DNA of 64,000 bases from an uncultured Clostridia bacterium (GTDB lineage Bacteria; Bacillota; Clostridia; Oscillospirales; Ruminococcaceae): the NCBI GenBank assembly GCA_947629335.1, contig CANRDI010000001.1:62001-126000 (forward strand). Direction: 5' to 3'. This document shows positions 62,451-64,000 of this stretch, piece by piece; within the stretch, counting starts at the first letter, position 1, and each line of letters starts with the position of its first letter. Below the pieces are notes generated by a model. It was not told the origin of the DNA. It was given only the letters and a program-made list of their open reading frames with translations, and did no database searches. A program made the position numbers and the translations under genes.

Positions 62451-64000
62451 ATGCTTAAAGAACTTACGCCGCCGTTTGACGGCACTATGATACTTCGGGA
62501 CAAGAAAAAGCTGCTGAGAATTTTGAAAGAGCATGAGAGCGAAGCTGTAAAGCTGAGAATTGCTGTACTCGGCGGCTCGACGACTTCGGATATAGTAAAG
62601 GTACTTGAATTGTTTTTAAGACAGCGCGGGATTGTTCCCGAATTTTACGAGAGCGAATATGCACAGTATTATAACGACGCTGTTTTCGGAAATGACGAGC
62701 TGAACGAGTTCAAGCCGGAGCTTATCTTCATTCACACAACTATCCGCAACATCGAAAATTTCCCCGAAATATACGATAGCAGGGAAGACGCTGATATAAA
62801 ACTTAACAAAGAATATTCGCGCTTTGAGCAGATTTGGACAAGTCTTTCGGAAAAGTATTCATGCCCGATAATTCAGAACAACTTTGAGCTTCCGTTTTAT
62901 CGCCTTTTGGGAAACCGCGAGGCGGGAGTTCCTTATGGAAAAATCGACTTTATCACTCGCCTTAACTGTAAGTTTTATGATTATTCGGCTGCACATAAGA
63001 ATTTTTATATAAATGACATAAATTACGTTTCGGCGGCTTACGGACTTGAAAAGTGGTCTCAGCCGCGCTGTTGGCATTTATACAAATATGCTATGGATAT
63101 TGACGCGATACCTGACTTTGCTTTCAATTTGTCGAAGATAATCTGCTCGCTGATGGGCAGAAACAAAAAGGTGCTTGCGCTCGATCTTGACAACACCCTT
63201 TGGGGCGGAGTTATCGGCGACGACGGTCAGTCGGGGATCGAGATAGGAAGTGAAACGAGCGAGGGTCAGACATTTTCCGCCGTTCAAAAGTATCTTAAAG
63301 AACATAAAAAGCTCGGAATATTGCTTACTGTTTGTTCAAAAAATGACCATGAAAACGCTCTGCTCGGCTTAAATCATCCGGACAGCATTTTAAAGCCGGA
63401 GGATTTTGCTTGTATAAAGGCAAATTGGAATGAAAAGTGGATAAATCTTGAAGAAACGGCAAAAGAACTTAATTTGCTGTCGGAGAGCATTGTTTTTGTA
63501 GACGACAATCCCGCCGAGCGTGAGATAGTTCGCGCTCAGCTCCCCGAAGCTGAAGTTGTGGATTTTGACAGCCCCGAAGAGTGCATAAAAGCGCTCGACA
63601 GGCTTGGTTTTTTCGAGGTGACTGCTCTTTCAAAAGATGACGCCGAGCGCAGCGAAATGTACCGCGCAAATGCCGAGAGAGCGTCGCTTGAAAAGAAGTT
63701 TTCAGACTATAACGAGTTCTTGCAAAGTCTTGAAATGAAAGCGCAGATACAAGATTTCGACGAGGTTCATATCCAGCGCATAACTCAGCTCACAAACAAA
63801 AGCAATCAGTTTAATCTCACAACAAAGCGCTATACTCAGACTGAAATGGAAGAGTGTGCAAAAGACCCCGACCGCATAAGGCTTTGCGGTCGGCTTTGTG
63901 ATAAGTTCGGCGACAACGGAATTGTTTCGGTAGTTATCGGGCGAAAGGAAAGGGAAAAACTGCATATCGAGCTGTGGCTTATGAGCTGCCGTGTGCTGAA
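62451..64000 (+). CDS. FkbH-like HAD-IIIC family protein (partial, runs off the window)
   Basis: ATG 62451 follows gggggaaa, and the frame is open for about 516 residues to the window end. The N-terminal 180 or so residues have an SGNH-like pattern (VLGGSTTSDIV). The HAD core shows LALDLDNTLWGGVIGDDG, VCSKND and FVDDNPAEREI. A GNAT-like C-terminal region begins with QLTNKSNQFNLTTKRY. FkbH proteins load a glyceryl unit from 1,3-bisphosphoglycerate onto an acyl carrier protein. With the MBOAT and DHHW proteins, it may supply a glyceryl- or acyl-group for transfer to a surface polymer; an acyl carrier protein would be expected beyond the right edge. Confidence 0.87.
   Translation, partial: MLKELTPPFDGTMILRDKKKLLRILKEHESEAVKLRIAVLGGSTTSDIVKVLELFLRQRGIVPEFYESEYAQYYNDAVFGNDELNEFKPELIFIHTTIRNIENFPEIYDSREDADIKLNKEYSRFEQIWTSLSEKYSCPIIQNNFELPFYRLLGNREAGVPYGKIDFITRLNCKFYDYSAAHKNFYINDINYVSAAYGLEKWSQPRCWHLYKYAMDIDAIPDFAFNLSKIICSLMGRNKKVLALDLDNTLWGGVIGDDGQSGIEIGSETSEGQTFSAVQKYLKEHKKLGILLTVCSKNDHENALLGLNHPDSILKPEDFACIKANWNEKWINLEETAKELNLLSESIVFVDDNPAEREIVRAQLPEAEVVDFDSPEECIKALDRLGFFEVTALSKDDAERSEMYRANAERASLEKKFSDYNEFLQSLEMKAQIQDFDEVHIQRITQLTNKSNQFNLTTKRYTQTEMEECAKDPDRIRLCGRLCDKFGDNGIVSVVIGRKEREKLHIELWLMSCRVL

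Overview
The window looks like chromosomal DNA of a low-GC, Gram-positive, anaerobic gut clostridium, probably of the Ruminococcus/Oscillospiraceae type. This rests on strong AGGAGG-type ribosome binding sites and TTGACA/TATAAT promoters, a lipoteichoic acid synthase-like enzyme, sortase-type C-termini (VPDTG), a dockerin-bearing protease beside a probable cohesin-bearing surface protein, and many surface proteins. The organism is inferred; no rRNA is present to confirm it.

Region 1 (1-13.7 kb) is a surface-polysaccharide locus read on the + strand. It holds a split transketolase, a short-chain dehydrogenase broken at a G7 tract, a sugar epimerase, two UDP-galactopyranose mutase genes (the first lacks conserved residues), a LicD transferase, two ornithine-cyclodeaminase-like genes (the second with a nonsense codon), and a complete 2-aminoethylphosphonate cassette: PhnW transaminase, a cytidylyltransferase-PEP mutase fusion, a second cytidylyltransferase, and phosphonopyruvate decarboxylase. 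Together these predict a galactofuranose-containing glycan decorated with aminoethylphosphonate. The two mutase copies form roughly 1-kb direct repeats around the LicD/phosphonate cassette.

Region 2 (13.8-23.6 kb) is mostly core metabolism. After a lipoprotein and an unrecognised protein comes a complete pantothenate/CoA operon (DUF2520 ketopantoate reductase, panB, panC, panD, coaBC, coaX), then an LTA-synthase-family enzyme and a DUF308 membrane protein.

Region 3 (23.7-50.4 kb) is rich in envelope and unusual genes: an operon of an RND/MMPL transporter with a giant coiled-coil surface protein; an anchored 5'-nucleotidase-like protein of about 1,300 residues; a two-gene operon of a ClpP-like peptidase and a soluble VirD4/TraG-like ATPase; an NSS transporter; a macro-domain regulator; a GGDEF protein; an LRR protein; and a probable cohesin-scaffold / dockerin-metalloprotease pair.

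Region 4 (50.4-58.6 kb) is a decaying accessory zone: a type I restriction-modification operon in which hsdM, a small membrane gene, hsdS and hsdR are all broken, a lipase-fold protein, and a truncated serine recombinase next to tRNA-Pro(CGG).

Region 5 (58.6-64 kb) is a second envelope-modification operon: MBOAT acyltransferase, a two-piece DHHW protein, and an FkbH-like HAD protein cut by the window end.

The best candidates for undescribed biology are the ClpP/VirD4-like pair, the cohesin-dockerin surface-protease pair, the MMPL/coiled-coil operon, and a repeated intergenic hairpin with compensatory changes.
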